A stretch of 14,504 nucleotides of DNA from Cytophagaceae bacterium (GTDB lineage: Bacteria > Bacteroidota > Bacteroidia > Cytophagales > Spirosomataceae): the NCBI GenBank assembly GCA_027485075.1, contig JAIXRT010000048.1, positions 1 through 14,504 of the forward strand. Direction: 5' to 3'. The first letter of the stretch is position 1, and the number at the start of each line of letters is the position of its first letter. The translations under genes and the position numbers were made by a program. Under the pieces are notes generated by a model that had not been told where the DNA came from, made no database searches, and worked only from the letters and a program-made list of their open reading frames with translations. Shown in pieces: positions 1-6,228 of this stretch.

Positions 1-762
1 AATGAAACCTTATTTATTTCCCCCCAATTTAATTCAGAAAAAGATTTAGAGGACCACAAGCATGATGCATCGCATTTGTTTTGGGTAAAGAATAATTGGC
101 GCATAGGAGATGAATCGGTATCAAGTGGAAAACGTAAGATGGATGAGACATTCAGCAGTTTTAGCTTAGTGGATTCGTTGATCGCCCGAGCATGTAATAA
201 AAAGCTTTTCCCAAGTCTGAAGAAAATTACCATCATTGGTCATTCGGCAGGTGGGCAGTTTGTTTCTCGCTATGTAGGTATGACACCTTTACCCAATAGG
301 TTATCTGGCTATACATTCAATTTCATCGTCATGAATCCATCTACTTATTTGTATTTGGATGATCGCAGACCTGTACAAACAGATAAAGGAGTTGCATTTG
401 TAAAACCAGATACCGCAGGGTGTAGCAGTTTCAATGATTACCCGCGTGGAATGGAAAAGCTAAATCCCTATGCTTCAATCGTAGGTGTTGACAAGATAAA
501 GCAACAATTTTTGAAGCGAGACATAACGTATATTCTCGGTGAAAAAGATGTCAATATGAATGATAGTAGTTTGGACAAGACGTGCGAAGGAAATATGCAA
601 GGTCGTTTTCGTTTAGAGCGCGGTCAATTTTATTACGAATACATTCAACTTTACTCACCCAAAAAGAAAATCCATCAAATTGCTGTGGTGCCCGACGTCG
701 CCCATGATGGTGATAAAATGGTCAATTCCAAGGCGGCTCGTTGGCATATTTTTGGTATGTAG
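1..762 (+). CDS. Alpha/beta hydrolase, 5' end cut by window edge
   Basis: The frame is open from base 1 to a TAG stop, giving 253 visible residues; the true start lies outside the window. The TTG at 76 could be read as a start but sits inside conserved-looking sequence, so I do not use it. The nucleophile elbow GHSAGG is at visible residues 80-85, with Ser82 as the likely nucleophile. A plausible acid is Asp183 in GEKDVN, on the usual late strand, and a plausible catalytic His is His235 in VAHDGDKM. Spacing and order fit a classic Ser-Asp-His hydrolase of about 300 residues. No substrate can be inferred, and any signal peptide would be in the missing part. The DUF819 gene starts 24 bp downstream on the same strand, so the two may share a transcript. 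The fold is well supported; the function is not. Confidence 0.85.
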   Translation, partial: NETLFISPQFNSEKDLEDHKHDASHLFWVKNNWRIGDESVSSGKRKMDETFSSFSLVDSLIARACNKKLFPSLKKITIIGHSAGGQFVSRYVGMTPLPNRLSGYTFNFIVMNPSTYLYLDDRRPVQTDKGVAFVKPDTAGCSSFNDYPRGMEKLNPYASIVGVDKIKQQFLKRDITYILGEKDVNMNDSSLDKTCEGNMQGRFRLERGQFYYEYIQLYSPKKKIHQIAVVPDVAHDGDKMVNSKAARWHIFGM

Positions 763-786
763 TTGAAGTAATTTAAATAAGATTAA

Positions 787-2037
787 ATGAATTTTTTCCA
801 AATCGAAAATGATGCCATCATTGCGGGTTTATTTTTAATCCTATTGACTGGACTATTTTATAGTACAGAATCCAATCATGCATTTTGGAAAAAATTATAT
901 GGCATCGTTCCGCCCTTATTGTTTTGTTATTTGATCCCAGGCTTTCTCAATAGCTATCATATTATCCAAGGTGAAAACTCTGGGTTATATGGTTTCGCAA
1001 CCAAATACTTGCTTCCCGCATCCCTGATTTTATTATTGTCAACTGCAAATTTGAAGGCTATTTTGGGGCTGGGAAATAAAGCCCTGATCATTTTTTTTAC
1101 GGGTACGTTAGGAATCATTATCGGTGGTCCCATTGCCTTATATGCCGTATCATTATTTTCAGAGACTTTTCATTTGGCAGCCCAGGAGGGAGGCTATTGG
1201 AAGGGTTTGGTGACTATTACCGGTTCGTGGATTGGAGGTAGCAGTAGCCAACTGGCCTTAAAAGAGATTTATGGATGTTCTGAGGAACTGTTTGTCATCA
1301 TTCTGGTGATAGATGCCTTGGTGGCGAATGTATGGACAGCGCTCTTGTTTTACGGAGCTGGTGTTTCTTCAAAAATTGATACGTGGCTGGGTGCGGATGC
1401 AACGTTAATCGAGGATGTCAAGAAGAGTATCTTGAAATATAAAGAAACAAAAGATAGGCCTGCCGATTTAAAAGACTTGTCTTTCATTTTGGGCGTTGGC
1501 TTTGGGGGTACCGCTATAGCGCATGCTGGAAGTGGTTTTATATCAAATTTATTCGCGCCTCACCGGGACTGGCTCATGGCGAATGGTTTAGAACCTTTTT
1601 CTTCCCAATTCTTGTGGCTAATTCTGTTGGCGACAACGATAGGTATCATATTGTCATTTACCTCTGTTAGAAAAATGGAAAAGGTAGGGAGCACTGATTT
1701 TGCTACGCTCTTTATTTATTTTCTCATCATGACGATTGGTATGCGATTAGATTTATTCAATATCGGTGCTAATGTAGGATTACTTGCCGTCGCTATCGTC
1801 TGGATGCTGATACATATCCTTTCCATGTTTGTAGCTGCCAAAATCATCAAAGCTCCTTTCTTTTTTGTGGCAGTCGGAAGCCAGGCCAATATCGGTGGCG
1901 TAGCTACTGCGCCTGCTGTAGCTGCAGCTTTTCATCCTTCCTTGGCTCCGGTGGGAGTTTTATTGGCCGTTTTAAGCCATGTTGTAGGAACTTACGCCGG
2001 CATTATTTCAGGTTGGCTGATGCGATTTGTCGGTTAA
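787..2037 (+). CDS. DUF819 family multi-pass membrane protein
   Basis: A 416-residue very hydrophobic protein with many predicted membrane segments across its length and one longer hydrophilic loop at about residues 195-230. Two glycine-rich motifs stand at related places in the two halves: GSWIGGSSS (146-154) and GSQANIGGVATAPAVA (364-379). This is the pattern expected of an inverted-repeat transporter fold. The sequence resembles the DUF819 (YjcL-like) family, which has no firmly known substrate. Some older database entries label such proteins as aldolases; nothing here supports an enzyme. The ATG follows the hydrolase stop by 24 bp and has no clear Shine-Dalgarno sequence, which is usual in Bacteroidota. 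The gene ends 10 bp from the convergent M20 gene, with no visible terminator between them. Confidence 0.85.
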   Translation: MNFFQIENDAIIAGLFLILLTGLFYSTESNHAFWKKLYGIVPPLLFCYLIPGFLNSYHIIQGENSGLYGFATKYLLPASLILLLSTANLKAILGLGNKALIIFFTGTLGIIIGGPIALYAVSLFSETFHLAAQEGGYWKGLVTITGSWIGGSSSQLALKEIYGCSEELFVIILVIDALVANVWTALLFYGAGVSSKIDTWLGADATLIEDVKKSILKYKETKDRPADLKDLSFILGVGFGGTAIAHAGSGFISNLFAPHRDWLMANGLEPFSSQFLWLILLATTIGIILSFTSVRKMEKVGSTDFATLFIYFLIMTIGMRLDLFNIGANVGLLAVAIVWMLIHILSMFVAAKIIKAPFFFVAVGSQANIGGVATAPAVAAAFHPSLAPVGVLLAVLSHVVGTYAGIISGWLMRFVG

Positions 2038-2047
2038 CACGCATGCA

Positions 2048-3553
2048 TTAATCTGCTTTCTGGGTTAAGAGCGCGATACACATTTTAATGCCTTCCTCGT
2101 AGTTTTTGATTTTGATGTTCTCGTTCGCTGCGTGGATGTTGTTGTACGGATTAGGGATCCTTAGTGAAACGGCGGGTACTTGAAGGGTTTCAATGAAGGA
2201 GGCCATGGGTTGAGATCCACCGGTGGCACGGACTTTTAAAAATTTACCCACTGCTCTTTCGGTTGCTTTGGATAACCAAATCCCGATTTTAGAATCCATG
2301 GGAGTTCGAAATGGTAATGATCCTTCTTTTTGCTGGAGGGTGGCCAAGGTTTTAAATTGGGCTCTTTGTTTATCTGTGGGTAGGCTATCGATTAACGTGA
2401 CGCCGTGTTGTGTCAAATATTTTTTGATTAGGTTTATTTGCCGCGGTCCGGGTGTTTCGGGTACTAGCCGTAAATCTAATTCGGCAATAGCCATATTGGG
2501 AATAGTTGTGGTTACTTGTTTTCCAATGTTGGACGCGCGCAAACCCCGGATGTTTAAGCTGGGGTACTGCATGGCTTCTTGATAGGTTTCACCCACTTTT
2601 TCTGCTTCAGCGATACCGATTTCGGCATTTATTTCCGCGATGTTCTCGGGTATTTCTGCAAATGATTTTTTGTCGGCCTCGGTAATCGTAACTCCATCGT
2701 AAAATCCTGGAATGGTCACGCGACCATCATCGTCTTTCATACCTGCGAGAAGCTTGGCTAATTTCAATGCTGGGTTGGGGGCGTAGTTGCCATATTGCCC
2801 GCTGTGGAGATTTTCTTTGGCACCAAAAACGGTTAGGGTTAGTGTGGCGATTCCTCTCGCACCAAACATAATCGTAGGGATGTCAGAAATATGTCTAGTT
2901 CCATCCATGATCACCAAGCGGTCAGCTGCCAATAGTGCACGATGCTTGTTGACTAAATCTGCAATGGTTGGGGAGCTTAACTCCTCCTGAAAATCCATGA
3001 TGACTTTTACGTTGTACTCAGGAAGTATATTTCTTTTTTTAAGGGCGTTTAAAGCAGAAATTAAACACATGGCCGGACCTTTTGAGTCGGATGTCGACCG
3101 AGCAACTATTTTCCATTCGGGGTCTATATTTTTTTCAATCTCCTGCCACGATACCTCATTTCCGGATGAATTTTTGATCACGGGGTCAAACGGATCTTTT
3201 TGATTCCAAGCTGATTTGTCTACGGGTTGGCCGTCGATTTGGAGGTAAAACAAGACATTAGGCTTTTTGGGATCGGTAATCAATTCAGCATATAAATGGG
3301 GTATTTTTGCTGATACAATCTCTGTGGTCTTAAACCCTAATCCTTGAAATGTTTTTTCACACCATTTCAGGTTGGTTTCAATTTGTTGGGGATAATTGCC
3401 ATCATTGGGCATTTGGAGGAATTCTCTGAATGTCAAAAGTGAGCCTTTGATTTCAGATTTTTCTATATCATTTATTTCGAGGGTGCTTAATTTTTGGCCA
3501 AAAGCGGACAATGAGGAAACATACAGAAGGACAAATAGGATTCTCATTGGCAT
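2048..3553 (-). CDS. Secreted M20-family metallopeptidase homologue with an altered metal site
   Basis: A 501-residue protein with a cleavable-looking signal peptide (about residues 1-19, ending SAFGQ), so it is probably periplasmic or a surface protein. Most M20 dinuclear-zinc landmarks can be placed: the base/ligand Glu pair E190-E191 in DFQEE, Asp156 in STSDSKG as bridging ligand, Asp217 in IMDGT, the lid-domain HSG at 250-252 and the late His474 in IHAANE. In the first motif, usually H-x-D, the sequence reads Q105-I-D107: the catalytic Asp is present but the metal-binding His is Gln. An alternative ATG lies two codons downstream of the chosen start. Likely substrates of the family are peptides or acyl-amino acids; whether this member is active cannot be told. 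It lies 56 bp after the upstream gene on the same strand, so the two may be co-transcribed. Confidence 0.88.
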   Translation of the reverse strand: MPMRILFVLLYVSSLSAFGQKLSTLEINDIEKSEIKGSLLTFREFLQMPNDGNYPQQIETNLKWCEKTFQGLGFKTTEIVSAKIPHLYAELITDPKKPNVLFYLQIDGQPVDKSAWNQKDPFDPVIKNSSGNEVSWQEIEKNIDPEWKIVARSTSDSKGPAMCLISALNALKKRNILPEYNVKVIMDFQEELSSPTIADLVNKHRALLAADRLVIMDGTRHISDIPTIMFGARGIATLTLTVFGAKENLHSGQYGNYAPNPALKLAKLLAGMKDDDGRVTIPGFYDGVTITEADKKSFAEIPENIAEINAEIGIAEAEKVGETYQEAMQYPSLNIRGLRASNIGKQVTTTIPNMAIAELDLRLVPETPGPRQINLIKKYLTQHGVTLIDSLPTDKQRAQFKTLATLQQKEGSLPFRTPMDSKIGIWLSKATERAVGKFLKVRATGGSQPMASFIETLQVPAVSLRIPNPYNNIHAANENIKIKNYEEGIKMCIALLTQKAD

Positions 3554-3609
3554 GGCTGATTTAAGGTATTATGAGCAAGTGAAAATAGGTGTCGACTCAA
3601 TTAATGTGA

Positions 3610-4389
3610 TTAAAACTCTGAACCGTATGTGTCAATAAGTAGTTTGTTCAATTCGGCACATTCAGTTTTTAACTGAATCAAATTTCCCTTCATATACCTG
3701 GAAAGATTTGAGGTTCCACTGGCTAAAAATACTACTTCATTAATAGCTTCTGGGCTATTGTTTTTTAGCGGACGTACTTGTTTAGGTATCTCAAATGCAT
3801 TTTTTAAATTATGTTTTTTTAAATCTGCTTGCGAGTAATCTCGAGACTGTTTTTCATTCATTTCCCAGGTGGTATAGGCATCTAAAACATTTCCTAATTT
3901 CAGCCTATAGTGAATTAAATTTTGAAAAATATTTTCCTGTAGCATATCGATATTTGCGACTCGGATTTCAATTTGTTGGATTCGCTTAATGATTTCATCG
4001 TTTTCTACTAAGCGAAGGCCACCGGCATTTTTTAATTGATCGATTCCATTTTTGGAACGCTGGAAATAGGTTCTTAAGGCGAGTGATTTGACTAAATAAT
4101 AAAATTTGGGAAGGTCTGTTTGATATCCGCGGTCATATAATTGGATAAGTTCGTTTCCGATCTGTTGGTATTCTGCATTTCGTTGGTATATACGATCTAT
4201 TTCCGCGATATCACGTTCCAAGTCTAGATGAATATTTTTCAAATATTGAATTTCTCGATGTTTTTCGATTTGGTGTTCGCGGTAATTTTCAGCAAAAAAA
4301 CCAAGCGTAACTGCCGCAAAAAGCATAATGAACTCAGTGAAGTATTCGCTAATTTTTTTGGGTTTGTGTGAGTGGTGGTGAACTTCCAT
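3610..4389 (-). CDS. Unrecognised protein with one membrane segment and a coiled coil
   Basis: I do not recognise a named family for this 259-residue protein. The N terminus is His- and Lys-rich (HHHSHKPKK), followed by one hydrophobic segment at about residues 18-34 (ending LGFFAEN) and a charged helical stretch from about 36 to 75 (YREHQIEKHRE and on) that looks like a coiled coil. The rest is mixed helical sequence without catalytic motifs. Proteins with this start (short His-rich tail, one membrane helix, ENYREH-type junction) are, as far as I recall, frequent hypotheticals in Bacteroidota. The positive N terminus followed by one helix suggests anchoring in the inner membrane; which side the C-terminal domain faces is uncertain. 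The M20 gene follows 56 bp downstream. Confidence 0.75.
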   Translation of the reverse strand: MEVHHHSHKPKKISEYFTEFIMLFAAVTLGFFAENYREHQIEKHREIQYLKNIHLDLERDIAEIDRIYQRNAEYQQIGNELIQLYDRGYQTDLPKFYYLVKSLALRTYFQRSKNGIDQLKNAGGLRLVENDEIIKRIQQIEIRVANIDMLQENIFQNLIHYRLKLGNVLDAYTTWEMNEKQSRDYSQADLKKHNLKNAFEIPKQVRPLKNNSPEAINEVVFLASGTSNLSRYMKGNLIQLKTECAELNKLLIDTYGSEF

Positions 4390-4530
4390 CTAGTTAATTG
4401 TAAGGAAAAGAAAAGATAATGAAATATAAGAAATTATCTGGAAAGTAATTTCCTTGAGTTGTTTTAAACTAAACTACAACTCGATCAAAAATCTCATTCG
4501 TGCTAACCACAGGCTTAATTTGCCCTAAAA

Positions 4531-4559
4531 TAAAAAAACCACCTCGTTTGAGGTGGTTT
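4531..4559 (-). terminator. Rho-independent terminator of tRNA-Val
   Basis: A perfect 10-bp inverted repeat (AAACCACCTC at 4536-4545, GAGGTGGTTT at 4550-4559) surrounds a 4-nt loop. On the minus strand it is followed by a run of T (complement of 4532-4538, then more T-rich bases). It begins 3 bp after the 3' end of the tRNA gene. Confidence 0.85.
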
Positions 4560-4562
4560 GAG

Positions 4563-4637
4563 TGGTCCCACTAGGATTCGAACCTAGGACCCCCTGCTTG
4601 TAAGGCAGGTGCTCTGAACCAGCTGAGCTATAGGACC
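4563..4637 (-). tRNA. tRNA-Val (anticodon UAC)
   Basis: The minus strand folds into a full 75-nt cloverleaf. The acceptor stem pairs GGTCCTA with TGGGACC, followed by discriminator A. The D arm is GCTC...GAGC. The anticodon stem CCTGC/GCAGG holds the loop CTTACAA, giving anticodon UAC for valine. The T arm CTAGG/CCTAG encloses TTCGAAT. The CCA tail is not encoded, so it must be added after transcription. The gene stands alone with its own terminator and no second tRNA nearby. Confidence 0.97.
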
Positions 4638-4656
4638 ATTTCGTTGAATTGGTTTG

Positions 4657-4687
4657 CAAATATCTGTCTTTTATTTTTTTTATGCAA
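4657..4687 (-). promoter_or_regulatory. Candidate promoter of tRNA-Val
   Basis: On the minus strand a GATATTTG box (4657-4664) matches the Bacteroidota -7 consensus TAnnTTTG at all but the first base. A TTG (-33 type, 4685-4687) precedes it by 20 bp. A start about 7 bp after the box would leave a leader of roughly 10-15 nt before the tRNA. The region is AT-rich, so chance matches are possible. Confidence 0.45.
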
Positions 4688-4734
4688 GTTGGCGCTTGAA
4701 AATACTTCATTTTTTTTATCTCTGAGGCCTGTTT

Positions 4735-4766
4735 TTTGATTATCTGCCTGAAACACACCATCTTTA
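4735..4766 (+). promoter_or_regulatory. Weak candidate promoter of the TerC-family gene
   Basis: TTTG at 4735-4738 is followed after 20 bp by CATCTTTA (4759-4766), which matches TAnnTTTG at the A and TTT positions only. It would place transcription start only a few bases before the ATG. The match is weak. Confidence 0.22.
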
Positions 4767-4779
4767 CGCTAGAAAAAAA

Positions 4780-5562
4780 ATGTACATGGAATCACTATTT
4801 AGTTTAGATAATCTGGTCAGTTTGCTGACATTAACTTTTTTGGAAATCGTTTTGGGGATTGATAATATCATTTTCATTTCCATAACGGCTTCCCGACTAC
4901 CCAAAGAAAGTCAATCTCAGGCCCGTAATATTGGTTTATTACTCGCCATGGTCTTTCGGGTGATCTTGCTTTTTGGGATCTCGATTTTGATTTCGCTTCA
5001 AAAACCGTTCATGCACATTGACACGACCTATTTCAAAGCGGCACCTACGGGACAAGGAATTATCTTGTTTATTGGTGGCTTATTTCTGCTTTATAAAGCC
5101 ACAAATGAGATCTTTATGAAGCTAGAAGGGGAGGAGGAGCATATAGGAGCAACCGGAAAAGCGGTGAATAGTATTGCCAAAGTGGTCACCCAAATCGCAT
5201 TGATTAACCTTGTGTTTTCCATCGATTCCATCTTGACGGCTATCGGCCTATCCGACAATATGATGGTCATGATCATCGCTGTCGTAGTTTCTGCAGTCAT
5301 TATGATGGCTTTCTCAGGGCCTGTTGGCCGCTTTGTAAACGATCACCCTTCTTTACAAGTTCTTGGCCTTTCTTTCCTAATTATGATTGGTTTTATGCTC
5401 ATCGCTGAAGCTAGTCACGGTTCCGAATTAATCATTCTTGGCAACAGCATTGGTCAAATCCCGAAAGGCTATTTATACTTCTCTATCGCATTCTCCTTGT
5501 TTGTTGAGTTTATCAACATCCAAATGCGCAAGCGGTCTAAGCCAGTAGAGTTAAAGAGGTAA
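4780..5562 (+). CDS. TerC family integral membrane protein
   Basis: A 260-residue protein with about seven hydrophobic segments. Two related acidic motifs typical of TerC proteins are present: E22 with GIDN at 26-29 in the first half, and VFSIDS at 145-150 in the second. The second half begins near residue 130 after a charged loop containing EGEEEH (116-121). The length fits the short bacterial TerC-family proteins (YkoY/Alx-like). Members are implicated in metal-ion handling, in particular manganese export in some bacteria, and in tellurite resistance in ter operons. No other ter genes are present here, so a housekeeping metal role is more likely than tellurite resistance; that is inference. 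A second in-frame ATG is at codon 3. It is a single gene, ending at a bidirectional terminator. Confidence 0.92.
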   Translation: MYMESLFSLDNLVSLLTLTFLEIVLGIDNIIFISITASRLPKESQSQARNIGLLLAMVFRVILLFGISILISLQKPFMHIDTTYFKAAPTGQGIILFIGGLFLLYKATNEIFMKLEGEEEHIGATGKAVNSIAKVVTQIALINLVFSIDSILTAIGLSDNMMVMIIAVVVSAVIMMAFSGPVGRFVNDHPSLQVLGLSFLIMIGFMLIAEASHGSELIILGNSIGQIPKGYLYFSIAFSLFVEFINIQMRKRSKPVELKR

Positions 5563-5564
5563 AA

Positions 5565-5600
5565 TAGACTTTAGACGCTGGACGCTAGACCCTAGCATGT
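5565..5600. repeat. Heptamer repeat, left half (terC/thioredoxin-like spacer)
   Basis: Five consecutive 7-bp units run from 5566 to 5600 with consensus near RGACGCT (best copies AGACGCT at 5573 and GGACGCT at 5580; the last unit is degenerate). The stretch starts 2 bp after the TerC-family stop codon. Bases 5565-5598 are imperfectly complementary to 5647-5680 (26 of 34 positions). Confidence 0.8.
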
Positions 5601-5607
5601 GATACCT

Positions 5608-5643
5608 AAAAAAAGACCCTGAGGATTTTCCTAGGGTCTTTTT
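5608..5643. terminator. Bidirectional terminator between terC-type and thioredoxin-like genes
   Basis: An 11-bp inverted repeat (5610-5620 with 5633-5643, core AAGACCCT/AGGGTCTT) closes a short inner AGG/CCT pairing and an ATTTT loop. The A tract on the left and T tract on the right make it a good intrinsic terminator for both convergent genes. It lies inside the loop of a larger imperfect palindrome formed by the flanking heptamer repeats. Confidence 0.85.
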
Positions 5644-5646
5644 GAT

Positions 5647-5680
5647 ATGCTAATGTCCAACGTCTAACGTCTAGTGTCTA
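5647..5680. repeat. Heptamer repeat, right half (terC/thioredoxin-like spacer)
   Basis: Four 7-bp units from 5651 to 5678 fit the consensus YARYGTC (for example CAACGTC at 5658 and TAACGTC at 5665). The last bases overlap the TAG stop codon of the thioredoxin-like gene (5678-5680). Confidence 0.8.
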
Positions 5681-6097
5681 TTTTTTTATTCCCTTCGCCA
5701 CCCCTAACAACTCCTTCGCTCCACCTTGAGGTAAGCCCAAGATCTTCTTTTTTACCTTACCTGTCGCATCCAAAAACAAGATCGTTGGGTAGCCTTCAAT
5801 CGGATACATATTCGCCAAAGCCGGACCTTCACCTGCCTCCATGTCGACACCAATCGACACGAAATTCGCATTGATGTAATCACCCAACTCTTTATTTGGG
5901 AATACTTTATTCTTCAACACTTTGCACGGACCACACCACGTGGTGTAGGCGTCCAACATGATTAATTTGTTCTCTTTCTTTGCCTTCTCTTTCGCCTGGC
6001 GAAATGTTCCCTCAAAGAAATTAACACCATCTCCCTCAGCAGCTATTGCAGGAAGGGTTAAAAGGGAAAGGAATAGGATGCTTAATACTTTTTTCAT
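5678..6097 (-). CDS. Periplasmic thioredoxin-like protein
   Basis: A 139-residue protein with a signal peptide (about 1-20, ending PAIAA), followed by one thioredoxin fold. The active site WCGPC is at residues 54-58 and the cis-proline motif YPT at 103-105. Both active-site cysteines are present, so it can act as a dithiol-disulfide oxidoreductase. The export signal puts it in the periplasm, where a reductase or thiol-repair role is likely; the partner is unknown. There is no TlpA-type membrane tether or extra domain, and the length fits a minimal secreted thioredoxin. It follows dnaN in the same direction, but the spacer contains a strong hairpin and a heptamer repeat block that reaches to within 5 bp of its ATG, so its 5' leader (if transcribed from upstream) would be made of repeats. 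No SD-like sequence is visible. Confidence 0.92.
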   Translation of the reverse strand: MKKVLSILFLSLLTLPAIAAEGDGVNFFEGTFRQAKEKAKKENKLIMLDAYTTWCGPCKVLKNKVFPNKELGDYINANFVSIGVDMEAGEGPALANMYPIEGYPTILFLDATGKVKKKILGLPQGGAKELLGVAKGIKK

Positions 6098-6102
6098 ATA
6101 AA

Positions 6103-6172
6103 AGTCGCTAGTCGCTAGTCACGAGTCGCTTGTCTAATGGTTATTTATTCTAATGTCTAACGTCTATTGTCT
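6103..6172. repeat. Heptamer tandem repeat block between thioredoxin-like gene and dnaN
   Basis: Ten 7-bp units can be laid out in one register. The left half has AGTCGCT three times (6103, 6110, 6124) and the variant AGTCACG at 6117. A degenerate middle follows (6131-6151). The right half has AATGTCT, AACGTCT and ATTGTCT (6152-6172). The right half can pair imperfectly with the left, at about 5 of 7 positions per unit. Confidence 0.85.
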
Positions 6173-6175
6173 GGA

Positions 6176-6228
6176 ATGTTAAATTCTTACAATTAATTCC
6201 GCAGGAATTAATTGTAAGAATTTAACAT
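6176..6228. repeat. Perfect palindrome, 25-bp arms with 3-nt loop, at the dnaN 3' end
   Basis: Arms 6176-6200 and 6204-6228 are exact reverse complements around the loop GCA. The right arm contains the last six dnaN codons plus the stop (6208-6228) and four further bases; the left arm is their inverted copy. On the minus strand no T tract follows, so it is not a textbook intrinsic terminator, but the transcript would form a very stable hairpin holding the stop codon. Confidence 0.95.

Noticed and set aside
2223..2582. A 119-residue frame on the plus strand opposite the M20 gene
   Set aside because: It is antisense to a conserved coding region, with no recognisable motif and no supporting promoter or start context.
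4416..4482. Several short inverted repeats (GATAAT/ATTATC, GGAAA/TTTCC, GAGTTGT/ACAACTC) in the spacer before the unrecognised membrane gene
   Set aside because: Stems of 5-7 bp in AT-rich DNA are expected by chance and none has a T tract or a clear link to a gene.
4525..4761. A 78-residue open frame on the minus strand across the tRNA gene
   Set aside because: It runs through the tRNA-Val cloverleaf and its terminator and has no protein-like features; it is a chance frame.
4780..5562. Tellurite resistance locus
   Set aside because: Only a lone TerC-family gene is present; no terA/B/D/E/Z-type genes lie nearby.
6176..6228. Standard Rho-independent terminator for dnaN
   Set aside because: The hairpin is perfect but AT-rich and is followed on the minus strand by TTCCAGAC rather than a T tract, so I list it as a palindrome instead.
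6176..6228. Terminal inverted repeats of a small insertion element
   Set aside because: The arms are separated by only 3 nt, one arm is dnaN coding sequence, and no target-site duplication or transposase is seen.
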